Positions 43,887 to 53,744 of a DNA stretch of 64,000 bases are shown in pieces; position 1 is the stretch's first letter; each line of letters begins with the position of its first letter. The stretch spans positions 2,309,001 through 2,373,000 of the forward strand of contig CAHIKZ030005577.1 of NCBI GenBank assembly GCA_903632075.3, in the 5' to 3' direction. A program made the translations under genes and the position numbers. The notes beneath the pieces are model-generated. The model ran no database searches and had not been told where the DNA came from. It worked only from the letters and a program-made list of their open reading frames with translations. Origin of the DNA: Acanthosepion pharaonis (taxonomy: Eukaryota > Mollusca > Cephalopoda > Sepiida > Sepiidae).

Positions 43887-44339
43887 GTGCTGAAAATTTA
43901 TTTTACTAGCTCTCATAAAAATTTAAATTAATATTGTTTAGTTTACATGGAAATGTCTTTTTAGTTTTAAATGGATATTTTATTCGATAAATAATGAATT
44001 TTTACAAGAATTATTTTCATTTAAAAAAAAATTCATTAGAATATTTTTTAAACGTTTAATTAAATTTAAAATCTTTTAAAATTTTGTATTATTAATAAAT
44101 GACGAAGAAAGATTATTTACATACGAAACTTAATTTTTCTTTTAATTCGCATTACCTTTTAGGCTATCTTTCAAATAAAACTGAAATTTACCTTCAAAGA
44201 CGTAAAATTATTTAACAAGCGTTTTTCTGGGCTTTTAAAAAATCCATCACGGTTGGTCTAACTTACCTTTTTTTTTTTTTTTGGATGAATCCAAATTCAA
44301 AAACCTTTTCATACAAAAAACAAACAGGATTAAGTTGCT

Positions 44340-44560
44340 GTTGTTGTTGGACTTGATATTTCTTTCTCAAGCTCGACAATATTTTGTAATCAATAAAAAA
44401 AATCCTATTTTTAACGAAATTGCAATTAAGAAAGATTAATTATTAGAAAATAGAATGCATCTAGTTTCGGAACATAAACAGTGAACAGAAAAAAAGAATT
44501 ATAGTAACCGGTGTTAAAGGAGAATTTGTTCCTTTCTCAAAAATAGTCTGGGTGCAGACA
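44340..44560 (-). repeat. Far-5' module shared with ZNF-B unit
   Basis: Near-collinear copy of 32340-32560. Non-coding. A TTG/CTG run (GTTGCTGTTGTTGTTGG) at 44335 is extra in this copy. Confidence 0.8.
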
Positions 44561-44705
44561 CTATGTCCAAAGCATTGTATTTTGTATTGCAATACGGTAT
44601 CTTTATATAAAATATTACTATTGAAGAAAATTTAAATAACAAAGTTAAAAACGTGTTAAGAATGCAATATTTGTCCAAGAGATTTGTTTCAAAGAAAATT
44701 AGCAG

Positions 44706-45306
44706 GGTAAATTTTCATTTTAACACTCGAGCGCTAATATCCCTTCAAATTTTTCCAAAATAGTCTTAATTCCGTGCAAATGTATATGCTGAACTCTAAT
44801 CAACAATTAGATATTGAAGAAATCTACCTTTTTGGATGTTAACGACCCGAAAAAAATCGGACTTGGTCTTTCGTCAGCCATTACCGTAAGTAATTATAAG
44901 TAATTCACTGCTGAATTTTGTTGGTGGACGTATACAATTTGTTGGGTCTATTTACTTCCTTCACAGTAATTCCTACTTTCAAATAAGGGTTAGGTGTTTT
45001 TTTTTTTTGGTTATTCTTTTATTTTTTAATTTTTTTTTTTAAGAAGTTAACAAATTAGGGTTAGTTTTTTTTTGTTATTCTTTTATTTTTTTTAAGAAGA
45101 AAGTTAACTTTCAAATTAGGGTTAGGTGGTTTTTTTTTTGGTTATTCTTTTATTTGTCGATGTTTACATATATTTGAAAGTTAACTTTATTCTTAAATTA
45201 AGTACAAAAAAAAAAATAAAATCACTTTACGGAAGCTCGTACTAATTTCTGAAAGAAAATATTTCAGCAGTAAATGACGCTCGGGTGTTAAAATGAAAAA
45301 TTTACC
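44706..45306. mobile_element. 601-bp MITE with perfect 8-bp target duplication
   Basis: Starts GGTAAATTTTCATTTTAACA-CTCGAGCG and ends with the reverse complement of GGTAAATTTTTCATTTTAAC-ACCCGAGCG: inverted repeats of about 28 bp with one indel and one mismatch. ATTAGCAG flanks both sides (44698-44705, 45307-45314). There is no transposase frame. The interior has an 80-bp tandem repeat (TTAGGGTTAG..TTTTTTTT..GTTATTCTTTTATTTTTT) in about three copies. An 8-bp duplication is used by hAT, P and Merlin superfamilies; the GG start does not fit standard hAT ends, so the class is open. Confidence 0.9.
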
Positions 45307-46212
45307 ATTAGCAGTTCTTGGTAAAAAATAAAATTAAAATATAGTGAAAACTGAAAATAATGTATATTTACATACCGTAATCCATGAGGTTTCATCAAGG
45401 TCACAGGTTTAATGACAATAATCTTTTAGTGTCATTTTTAAAATACGTCCTTTTTTTTTTTTACTGTCATCTCAAAGCAAGCGTGAAATTGTAAAAAATA
45501 CGTTGGAATCAAATGGGCTTTAGAAATTGGTTTTCGTTATGCTTAATTTATTTTGGCACAATAACCAAAAGTTAAAGAATTTTATGAAACTTAAAATTCC
45601 TTTCTTTTATTTTCTAATTACTTTCTTACCTGCTTGATGCCATAAAAATAACTGCAGCCGATGAAACATTTTTAAACAATTCTAAATTCTGATTTTAAAA
45701 TTTATGAAACTGAAATGCAACGAAAAAGAAGGGAAATAATAAAGAACTTCTGTATGAAAAATAATCCTTTTTATGAATGAAAAAGTAAAATAAAATTTCT
45801 GAGAAAGTTTATTCTCGAAAATGGCATTATTAAGCAAATATTCAAAACTACCTTTGTTTAATAAAAACAGACTGTTGTTACGAACAGCAATAGAATGAAT
45901 TTCAAAATAGCACTGAGAAAGTATTTTTTTTAAAATACATTGTTATGATGAGTCTTGCTTGGCCCCTGTTTATTGTTAGTAATAATATATAATCTTCACA
46001 TTAACATTTATAACATAAATAATCATTTATAATAAATAATCAGAATGATTTTTTGTTGTACAAGTTCGGTGGAAGAAGAAAGTTCTTATAATGTCGTTGT
46101 TAGTTAGCAGAATATTTCTGGTCTGTGTTAGTGAATAGACTTTTTGGAAGTTAAAGGCTATATTTAATAAGCGGAAAATATTTGGACAAGTTGACTTATC
46201 TGTGGTCTTCAT
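45307..46212. other. Non-coding, no feature recognised
   Basis: AT-rich sequence without frames or element ends that I can identify. Confidence 0.5.
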
Positions 46213-46360
46213 GTCTGGAACTTCACAATTGCAATAGGTCAGCGCCCTGGCTATGACGATAAACTACATCCGCGTCCAAGGGTAAGACGATAAACTACGT
46301 CCAATAACAAGGCCTCTGATCAGGAGGTTTTGAGGAGCGTGGAACTACCTCTTAATTGCT

Positions 46361-46417
46361 GGAACCCTAACAGTTGCTACCACCCTGACCCAGGGTGGTA
46401 GCACCTGTTAGGGTCCC
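46361..46417. repeat. Near-perfect hairpin, 27-bp arms and 3-nt loop
   Basis: Left arm 46361-46387 and right arm 46391-46417 pair at 25 of 27 positions, with loop ACC. The core is ACCCTAACAG.TGCTACCACCC. It sits in a locally G+C-rich stretch (46215-46460) that may be a SINE-like element. Confidence 0.9.
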
Positions 46418-46479
46418 AGCTATGGGCAAATAGTTGACCCCCCCAATCTGGGGTCAAAACACTATGAAAATGAAAAATA

Positions 46480-46660
46480 GGTTTTAATACCAGCAATATG
46501 TTTTTGTAAAAGGTTATTACCAGGAATGAATTTTTGAGAAAAAAATTATTACCAGCAATACATTTTAAAAAAGAATATTACCAGCAATACTTTCTTGGAA
46601 AAAAATATTAGCAGCAATACTTTTTTTTTAAAAAAAAAATAACAGCAATAAAAATCTTGT
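46480..46660. repeat. Minisatellite of about 35 bp
   Basis: About six units of ATTACCAGCAATAC followed by TTTTTTNNAAAAAAA. Directly followed by single-copy DNA and then a (CCAAA)n tract at 46697-46727. Confidence 0.85.
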
Positions 46661-46696
46661 CGGCATTAAATAACCCATAGAGGTTGATATTCTGTG

Positions 46697-46727
46697 TAAA
46701 CCAAACCAAACCAAACCAAACCAAACA
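46697..46727. repeat. (CCAAA)n microsatellite
   Basis: Five consecutive AAACC units, possibly the tail of a SINE-like element starting near 46215. Confidence 0.9.
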
Positions 46728-47389
46728 AGAGGCCAGTTGAAAAAGAGGAAGTCTCTAAATTTCCTGTCACTAGGACGGTTTCTATTTTCTATAAAATCAT
46801 GGGAATTAGATTTTTTTTTATTATTTCACGCGATAGTGAGATCAGTACAATATATTCGCGATTCACTGGGGAGTTTTTTCCTCTCAAATCTGAAAGAAAA
46901 TAATATATTTTACCATGTAAAAATTCATTAAAAAAATGTATCTTTCTGTGATGAAAAATATACTGATTAGAAAATTCTTCAAAAAATCAGATATTCGTCA
47001 GATTTTAATAAAATTGTCAGAAATTATGCGGAAATTATTTTTGGAACTTTTCTTTTTTTTTAAAGAAAATCTTGCGAAAAAATGTATTTTTTACATCTGT
47101 TACCTATCCTTGCACTCATTCGATTTCATGAAATTTGAGGAAATTCTGTTATGCATTGCTTAATTTTTATATCAATTACAAGTACAAGTCATCGGAGAAT
47201 TTAAGTAACTGAAATAATTCAAAGAAAGCCAGATGATTAGTAAGAATGAACTAATAAACTGGTGTGACACGTTTGTTCTTTAAACTTTCTAAACATAAAA
47301 AAGGCTTAAAAAAGAACCGCCAAAATAAAGCGGAAGGTTTGAATTAATTTCATATTTTTAAGATGAATTATCATTATATTGTGGACTCT
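46728..47389. other. Non-coding, includes unit-edge segment
   Basis: 47220-47385 is paralogous to 33560-33680. Short frames before it (46737-47163) have no ATG-supported domain and are not kept elsewhere. Confidence 0.5.
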
Positions 47390-48158
47390 TCCACAACAAG
47401 CTAGTTAACCCCTGCTAGGAAACGCACTATTCCTGTTATAATTTTCACCATCACAATCTTACAAAATATATAACAAGTGTTCATTGGTTAATCACCTTCA
47501 ATTTAGTTTGCTGATTGGTCAGTTCCGACCAATCAAACTGCCTCCACGCGACAAATCTGTTTTTCCGCTCAATATGCTCGGAGCCTCCCACGTGATTCAC
47601 AATGATATATAAACAGAACACGTGTACACTCCCTCGTATTTCTTTTTTATCTCTCTTTCGCGTCTCATTTGCCAAGATGTAATCTTCAAGAACTCCCGTC
47701 TCAACTAATGCAGTCAGACGTTAAAGACCATTATCAACATTTACGCAAGTAGGAACTCTGAAATCTCTTCTCTTAAACAAGATGTTTATGAATCTTTATT
47801 CTCTGTCTTGTATTAATTGTTATGGATGGAAGATTATTGAACACACACAATTTTAAACCTTCTGATAATTCAAACCTTCTATTCCTCTCCAACACACATC
47901 ACAAACATCCGCAACAATATTATGCTTTATTATTCGGACTGACATGCTACTTGTGTTAGTTAAAAACAATAATATATTTAGAATTATTGATATTGTGTAT
48001 ATCTTCGTATCACGGAGTTGTGTCCCTTCTTGATTGTTGTTGCTGTTGTTGTTGTATATATCTTCTTTTACAGTCATTAAATGTTTAAATGTAATACACG
48101 TGTCTTTGAATTATCCCTAATGAAGCCGTGATGAACCCATAGGAATTATTATAAAACA
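47390..48158 (+). mobile_element. 5' LTR with primer-binding-like site (CCAAT-type family)
   Basis: Starts TGTGGACTCTTCCACAAC (palindromic GTGGA.TCCAC) and ends AAAACA at 48158, followed by TTGTCAGAAGTGG (48161 on), a primer-binding-like site. Inside: GATTGGTC-AGTTCC-GACCAATC (two inverted CCAAT boxes), CACGTGATTCAC and ATATATAAACAGAACACGTG. Compared with the other copies it has an internal deletion near 47780. About 200 bp of internal sequence (48161-48363) follow, then the next LTR. The internal part has no long frame. Confidence 0.75.
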
Positions 48159-48363
48159 CGTTGTCAGAAGTGGCTAGAATTATGAGATTTCTACAGGAAG
48201 TAGGCTCCAAGGATTGTTCCCCTTGGGTAATGAACATGTGATATTCTCCTACTTGGTACATATTGTCGACGACAACTTCCGTCTATGTTACATGCAAGAA
48301 AGCAACATCCCCAGAGAGTCGATAATGGCATTTCCAAGAGTATTGTACACCCTTGCTAAATAC

Positions 48364-49095
48364 TGTTGTGGACTCTTCCACAACAAGCTAGTTAACCCCT
48401 GCTAGGAAATGCACTATTCCTGTTATAATTTTCACCATCACAATCTTACAAAATATATAACAAGCATTCATTGGTCAATCACCTTCAATCTAGCTTGCTG
48501 ATTGGTCAGTTCCGACCAATCAAACCGCCTGCACGCGACAAATCTGTTTTACCGCGTTTTCCATCTCTAGACAGTCACGTGATTCACGATGATATATAAA
48601 CAGAACATGTGTAAATTCCCTCGAGTTTCTTTTCATTCATCTCTCTCTCGCGTCTCATTTACCAAGATGTAATCTTCAAGAACTCCCGTCTTGACTGATG
48701 TAGTCAGACGTTAAAGACCATTACCAACATTCATGCAAGTACGAACTCTGGAATCTCTTCTGAACTTTTACCAACTTGTACAATACACAATTCCAAACAT
48801 GCTAAAGAAACTTTATTCTTCTAAACTACAGTTTAATAATTACTTTCACTTTATGAGCTCGAATACAAATATTTACCTAATCTAAGAGGCACAACAACTC
48901 TGTCTAACTTTTCAGTTCACATGCATGTATATCAAATATTAATAAATTCAATTGTTACGTTTTGATACAAGATGTTTATGAATCTTTATTATTCTATGTC
49001 TTGTATTAATTGTTGTGTATGGAAGATTATTGAACACACACAAATTTAAGCTTTCTGATAATTCAAACCTTCTATTCATCTCCAACACACATCTG
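48364..49095 (+). mobile_element. Second LTR in tandem (CCAAT-type family)
   Basis: Same 5' end, paired CCAAT boxes (48500-48521), CACGTGATTCACGATGATATATAAA and AATAAATTCAATTG poly(A) region. It retains the segment deleted in the previous copy. Similarity ends near CCAACACACATC (49092). Together the two make LTR - 205 bp - LTR, as in a very short non-autonomous (TRIM-like) or heavily deleted element. Confidence 0.75.
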
Positions 49096-49509
49096 CAACA
49101 CTGTGACACCGCTGACATGGACAAAGAAATCAAAGGCAGATTCATAGTAGGTACTCCAAGACAAAGGACTAGCGGAAAGTCTGTAACTCACCCCTAGACA
49201 AGGGACTTGACAAAGATCTAGGAAGGGCGGGAGGTTGTGAGCAAGTTAGGACACAAACCGATGAAAGGCAAAAGAGAAAACCCGCAGAAAATGTAACCCA
49301 AAAAACTCACTTCGTAGAATGTAATCGAACGAAGATACATGTACCATTCTTGTTGTGAACGACGAACGTCGGGGTTGCCAATCTTGTAGAGTTACCAATA
49401 TTTAACTTTGGCTAGGAAAGGTGGGATTAAGGACAATGCGTGGACGCAATGCAATTTATACTTGACGTAAATAGCACATAGTATAAAATTCAAAACTGAA
49501 CGGAATGAT
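49096..49509. other. Possible remnant of LTR-element interior
   Basis: More G+C-rich than its surroundings, with fragments such as GACATGGACAAAGAAATCAAAGG and GACAAGGGACTTGACAAAGATCTAGG. No domain recognised. Confidence 0.35.
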
Positions 49510-50104
49510 TCAAAAACATAACAATTGAATTTATTAATGTTTCATATACATGCATGCGAACTGAAAAGGTAGGACAGAGTCGTGTCCCTTTGATTAGGTA
49601 ATAGTTGTACTGGAGTTCATATTAAGAAGAAGTAATATTAAACTGTAATTTAGAAGAATAAAGTTTGGAATTGTGAGTTGTAAAGTTGGTCAAAGTTCAG
49701 AAGAGATTTTGTACTTGCGCGAATATTGGTAATTGTCTTTAACGTCTGACCGCAATGGTTAAGACGGGAGTTCTTGAAGATTACATCTTGGCACTTGGTA
49801 GCAAGGAATGAGACGTGCGAGAGAGAGATGAATAGAAAGAAAACTACTCAGGGAGTTTACACGTGCTGGGTTTATATAATGGTCGTGTACCACGTGACAG
49901 GCTCCCAGCATATGAGCGGGAAAACAGATTGGTCGTGTGCAGGCGGTTTGATTGGTCGGAACTGACCAATCAGCAAGCTAGATTGAAGACGATTGACCAA
50001 TGAATACTTGTAATATACTTTGTAAGACTGTGATGGTGAAAATTATAAGTGGAATTGTGCATTTCCTAGAAGGGGTCAACTAGCTTGTTGTGGAAGAGTC
50101 CACA
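49510..50104 (-). mobile_element. LTR copy, inverted (CCAAT-type family)
   Basis: - strand, starting TGTGGACTCTTCCACAAC at 50104. GATTGGTCGGAACTGACCAATC, a GGGTTTATATAATGG TATA region and CCACGTGACAGG are kept. It ends near the poly(A) region (AATAAATTCAATTGTTATG). Confidence 0.8.
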
Positions 50105-50518
50105 TACATAACATTCATGAAATACAAAATGATAATGTAGAAGAATATTTTTTTCAAGGAACACTCTCCATAAAAACAACAACAAAAAAAAAACACTTGA
50201 CTCATAGTTGCAAAGCTACAAAACTGCAGTACCCTCATAAAATTTAAACTAGACATAGAAGAAGATAGTGTTTAGCCATAGCACATATAACAACGTACGT
50301 GTGAGACCGCCTCAAAAAGAAGGACTCTTTAGGGGCCCATGTGGTATATTTTCGTGTGAAGGGGAATTTAACACTTCCAGAATAAAGGAAATTAAGTTCA
50401 ATGTATACGTGATTAAATACCTGGACATGGAAATTCTGCTATTAAGAAATGTTGCTCATTTGATGTGATATGCGGGTATTTTATACCCTTTCAATTTATG
50501 TGACCAATAATTTGTCCT
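50105..50518. other. Non-coding, no feature recognised
   Basis: No gene or element ends identified in this stretch. Confidence 0.5.
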
Positions 50519-50531
50519 CTGTAGAAAATAA

Positions 50532-51468
50532 GGGTAAAAAGAGCATTGACGCGACACGGTGAGAGAAAACAGGACAACACCAACCTTGAGTGGAAAAAAG
50601 AAAGACTTTATATCAGAAAGAGGAAGAAAGAAAAGGGAATGTGAAGAAAAGGAAAGAGGAAGAGAGAGGGGGTACCTACGGACGGGTTGCTTCAGCGTCG
50701 GGGGAATTGTGCCCAGCTAAGCAAGTGACCAACTGATGTTTATGATCTTGGTATGAGGAGGATCGTGGGAAGCGGTTAGCCTCCTTATAAAAATCGTCCT
50801 CCTTTTTTTCTCACGTGATCTTTCTTCTCTACCAGCCGACGCGTGACTTGTTAATTGTCGTGCTGAAGGATTATTACTTTTTTTTTCTTCTCTGTTACTA
50901 GACCTAGTTGGAGCGGGTCGCAAGAGGAGGACTCCTTTTGCAACCCTTACCAGGCTGTTGCTGCTCCCTTCTGAGTCCCCTCTTTACTGCGTCGGGTGTT
51001 ATTTTTTTTTTTCGACAGGAAGTTAGAAAAATTGGGTTTATAAATCGTTGCAAAAAAAAAAAGTGTTTTTTGCGAGGACTGAACTGGTGGCAATAAAGTT
51101 CGTTTGGTTAACAGTTCTCATTTTTGTTGCATCGTCGGAATATATTCGTCTTCAGGTCGAAGAGGGATTCAGTTTTCGGATGCTTTGCTGCAACTGTTGG
51201 GACATCCTCGTTCCTACGTTGTATTCTTGGCCGCTTCATTTTCGGACACCATATGGCTACTGGTTGAGTTTTTACGGAGCTAAATTAGTCCGTGTTGACT
51301 CGTCGGTGGCCCAAGAAAAAGGTGCCATGATAGGCCGCTTTCAGTTCAATCTACGGGCCGGTGACAACGACCCCTACAAAGGGAGGCAATTCATTTCTCT
51401 ATATAATATTTTCAATAGGGAATAGTAATTAAGGTCAAAGAAGACCAGAGCATATTCAACCAAGGAGA
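50532..51468. mobile_element. 937-bp G+C-richer insert with 13-bp flanking repeat
   Basis: Bounded by CTGTAGAAAATAA on both sides (50519-50531 and 51469-51481), a length typical of LINE-driven insertion. The last 45 bp (AAAGAAGACCAGAGCATATTC) resemble the SINE tail at 30905 (GAAGAAGGCCAGAGCATAC), suggesting the same LINE moved it. A TATA-like CCTTATAAAAATCG lies near 50785 and E-boxes near 50813. There is no poly-A tail. Identity unknown: a chimeric retroposed transcript or an unfamiliar SINE/LINE. Confidence 0.55.
51027..51425 (+). CDS. Uncharacterised open frame inside the 937-bp insert
   Basis: Open from after a TAG at 51024-51026 to a TAG at 51423-51425, about 132 codons. The first ATG is well inside the frame (RMLCCNCW), so an intact start is not evident. 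A hydrophobic stretch (FVWLTVLIFVASSEYI) precedes a hydrophilic part containing WLSFYGAKLVRVDSS and GRFQFNLRAGDNDPYKGRQF. I recognise no family. The composition is balanced, unlike chance frames in this window, but the absent start makes a fragment or chance frame about as likely as a gene. Confidence 0.2.
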   Translation, partial: KNWVYKSLQKKKVFFARTELVAIKFVWLTVLIFVASSEYIRLQVEEGFSFRMLCCNCWDILVPTLYSWPLHFRTPYGYWLSFYGAKLVRVDSSVAQEKGAMIGRFQFNLRAGDNDPYKGRQFISLYNIFNRE

Positions 51469-51496
51469 CTGTAGAAAATAAAACCCTGTAGGGGAT

Positions 51497-51722
51497 ATTA
51501 TTATATTACTATATTATTATTATATTATTAATATTATGTTATTATATTATATATTATATTATATAATATTATTATATTATATATTATATATATTATAATA
51601 TAATATTATATTATTATATTATATTATTATTAATATTATATTATTATTATATGTGATGTGTGTTTAATATATGTGATGTGTGTATTATATTATTATATTA
51701 TTATATGTGATGTGTGTTTAAT
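51497..51722. repeat. (TAT)n/(ATTAT)n microsatellite with TGTGATGTGTGT minisatellite
   Basis: Long irregular TA/TAT array, then three copies of ATATGTGATGTGTGTTTAAT-like units near 51652-51720. Confidence 0.9.
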
Positions 51723-52371
51723 TTGGCTGCATGTAGAAAAAACATATGTCCTCCATACGTTTATATTATTCTTCAACAAAATGAACGTTAAAGCATAAAA
51801 CCAAATTGAGAAAAGAAAAAACAATATATAGGTTAACAAACAATTTTCATTATATTGTAAAAGGGTTTTAAACCTTACAATTTTGTAGTTTTTTGATTGA
51901 AATCTTGTTTGTTTAATTTAATTAACGTTAAACTCAAATTATAGTGTGCGTTTGACTGATGCTTGCGAGTTTAACTAAGAAGTTAGGTTTTGTTGAATTT
52001 GTGATTAAAGTTTCAAAAAGTCGAATGTAGTAGTAACTTTTTGATTTGAAAATTCAACTCTTTGTTTAAACAATAAATTTACATTAAATGTGTGCAAATT
52101 TAGTTTGAGCGAAGTTATCTTCCTTTGGTTGCTGTTGCAGTAGAATGTTCTTGAAAGCTTGGAAGATGTTGTAATATAAATTTACTTGCAGGAATAAATA
52201 TAAGCTGCTCTGTGAATGAATTAATGAGTGAGTGGAAATTTCTTAAAGTTTGTGATATGTTCACTAGTAAAGACGAAAACTTAAGATGAAGTGACGTAGA
52301 TTTGTGTAGCAAATCGTTTGAAGTCACGCTGCTCTATATTTATTGTATATAAAATGAATACAATTATGGCA
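51723..52371. other. Non-coding, no feature recognised
   Basis: AT-rich sequence with no convincing frame. Confidence 0.5.
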
Positions 52372-52376
52372 CAAGG

Positions 52377-52916
52377 CTGTTATAGACAAGCGTATGGTTG
52401 CAAGAAAGAAATACGACAATCAGCAGATTTACGTGATTTATTTCAACAGGAACGTGAGGGTTTGGGGCAGCTAACTTGTGGTATAGTTCATAAGCCGGCT
52501 TCGGATCTAGGTTGATCTCTTATACTAGCTCACACAGGTTGACGCTGGCGCTCCCCCTGCTGGCTGCTGCTGACCGCTCAGCCTGACCGTGACAGGTCTC
52601 TTCCCTGGCCACCTGTTGAATGATTGTTATACTTCCCTGTGACCCCTTTTATGGCGTTTTTTTTATGGCTTAACAGGCTCGAAAAACGAAACGAGTATAA
52701 TTAGGAGGGAAGCATTTTTATTGGACGGAAAATAGAACACTTTAAATATTATTTTATTTTTCGACCGGAACTCGTGCGTCGGGAACATGTGTAAATGAAG
52801 ATAATGGTCATTTTGTGATGGGGCTTTGTCCTGTTCACATCCAGCTCTCGCTCTTGAGTATGTTAGTTTATTTGCCTGTAAATAAGCCGAGATATATCTT
52901 ATTTTATTTTATAACA
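52377..52916 (-). mobile_element. Solo LTR, 540 bp, inverted copy of 16203-16734
   Basis: The + strand runs TGTTATAGACAAGCG...TTTTATAACA; the - strand is the coding sense by comparison with the other copy. Flanked by AAGGC (52372-52376) and AAGGC (52916-52920, sharing one A with the element end), giving a 4-5 bp target duplication. E.g. CGAAAAACGAAACGAGTATAATTAGGAGGGAAG is shared with the first copy. No internal region. Confidence 0.85.
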
Positions 52917-53029
52917 AGGCCGAAAAGGGGTAATGGGTTGAGGCTAGTCTTCACTGATTATCTTATACCTAGCTAATCCGATTCACAGCCCATTCACTCA
53001 TTACAATTTGTGCATTCACCATAAAATGA

Positions 53030-53744
53030 TGTGTGTTGGAAAGGAATAGAAGGTTTGAATTATCAGAAGGCTTAAAATTGTCAGTGTTCAATAATCTTCC
53101 ATCCACAACAATTAATACAAGATAGAGAATAAAGATTCATAAACATCTTGTTTCAAAACGTAACAATTGAATTTATTAATGTTTGGTTTACATGCATGTG
53201 AACTGAAAAGGTTAGACAGAGTTGTGCCTCTTAGATTAGGTAAATATTTGTATTCGAGCTCATAAAGTGAAAGTAATTATTAAACTGTAGTTTAGAAGAA
53301 TAAAGTTTCTTTAGCATGTTTGGAATTGTGTATTTTACAAGTTGGTAAAAGTTCAGAAGAGATTTCAGAGTTCGTACTTGCGTGAATGTCTTTAACGTCT
53401 GACTACATCAGTCAAGACGGGAGTTCTTGAAGATCTTGGTACTTGGAAGCTAGGAATAAGACGCGCGAGAGATGAACAAAAAGAAAACTCGAGGGAGTTT
53501 ACACGTGTTCTGTTTATATATAATCGTGAATCATGTGACTGGCTCAGATGGAAAACGCGGTAAAACAGATTTGTCGTGTGCAGGTGGTTTGATTGGTCGG
53601 AACTGACCAATCAGCAAGCTAGATTGAAGGTGATTGACCAATAAATGCTTGTTATATATTTGTAAGATTGTGATGGTGAAAATTATAACAGGAATAGTGC
53701 ATTTCTCAGCAGGGGTTAACTAGTTTGTTGTGGAAGAGTCCACA
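53030..53744 (-). mobile_element. LTR copy, inverted (CCAAT-type family)
   Basis: - strand copy starting at 53744. Keeps the paired CCAAT motif, TATATAAACAGAACACGTG, the poly(A) region and the segment up to CCAACACACA. CCATA occurs just outside both ends (53019-53023, 53745-53749), but six bases separate it from the left end, so the target duplication is uncertain. Confidence 0.75.

Larger units (their letters stand above)
42883..43960 (-). repeat. Far-5' module of ZNF-C, close copy of 63369-64000
   Basis: At least 630 bp align with the right end of the window (ATCAGAAGTGTACATAAAATAC; TTTGTATTTCCATTCATTTTATTATTAATTTTGATATTTCATTTA; ACAAAATTA.ATTTCTTAATTACTGC.GATCTTCTGATTAGTCAAAA). The part from 43370 also matches 4440-5000. 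These are the most similar duplicated non-coding segments in the window. Confidence 0.85.

Noticed and set aside
44990..45140. TTAGGGTTAG motifs suggesting interstitial telomeric repeats
   Set aside because: Only one and a half telomere units per 80-bp repeat, inside a MITE; no array.
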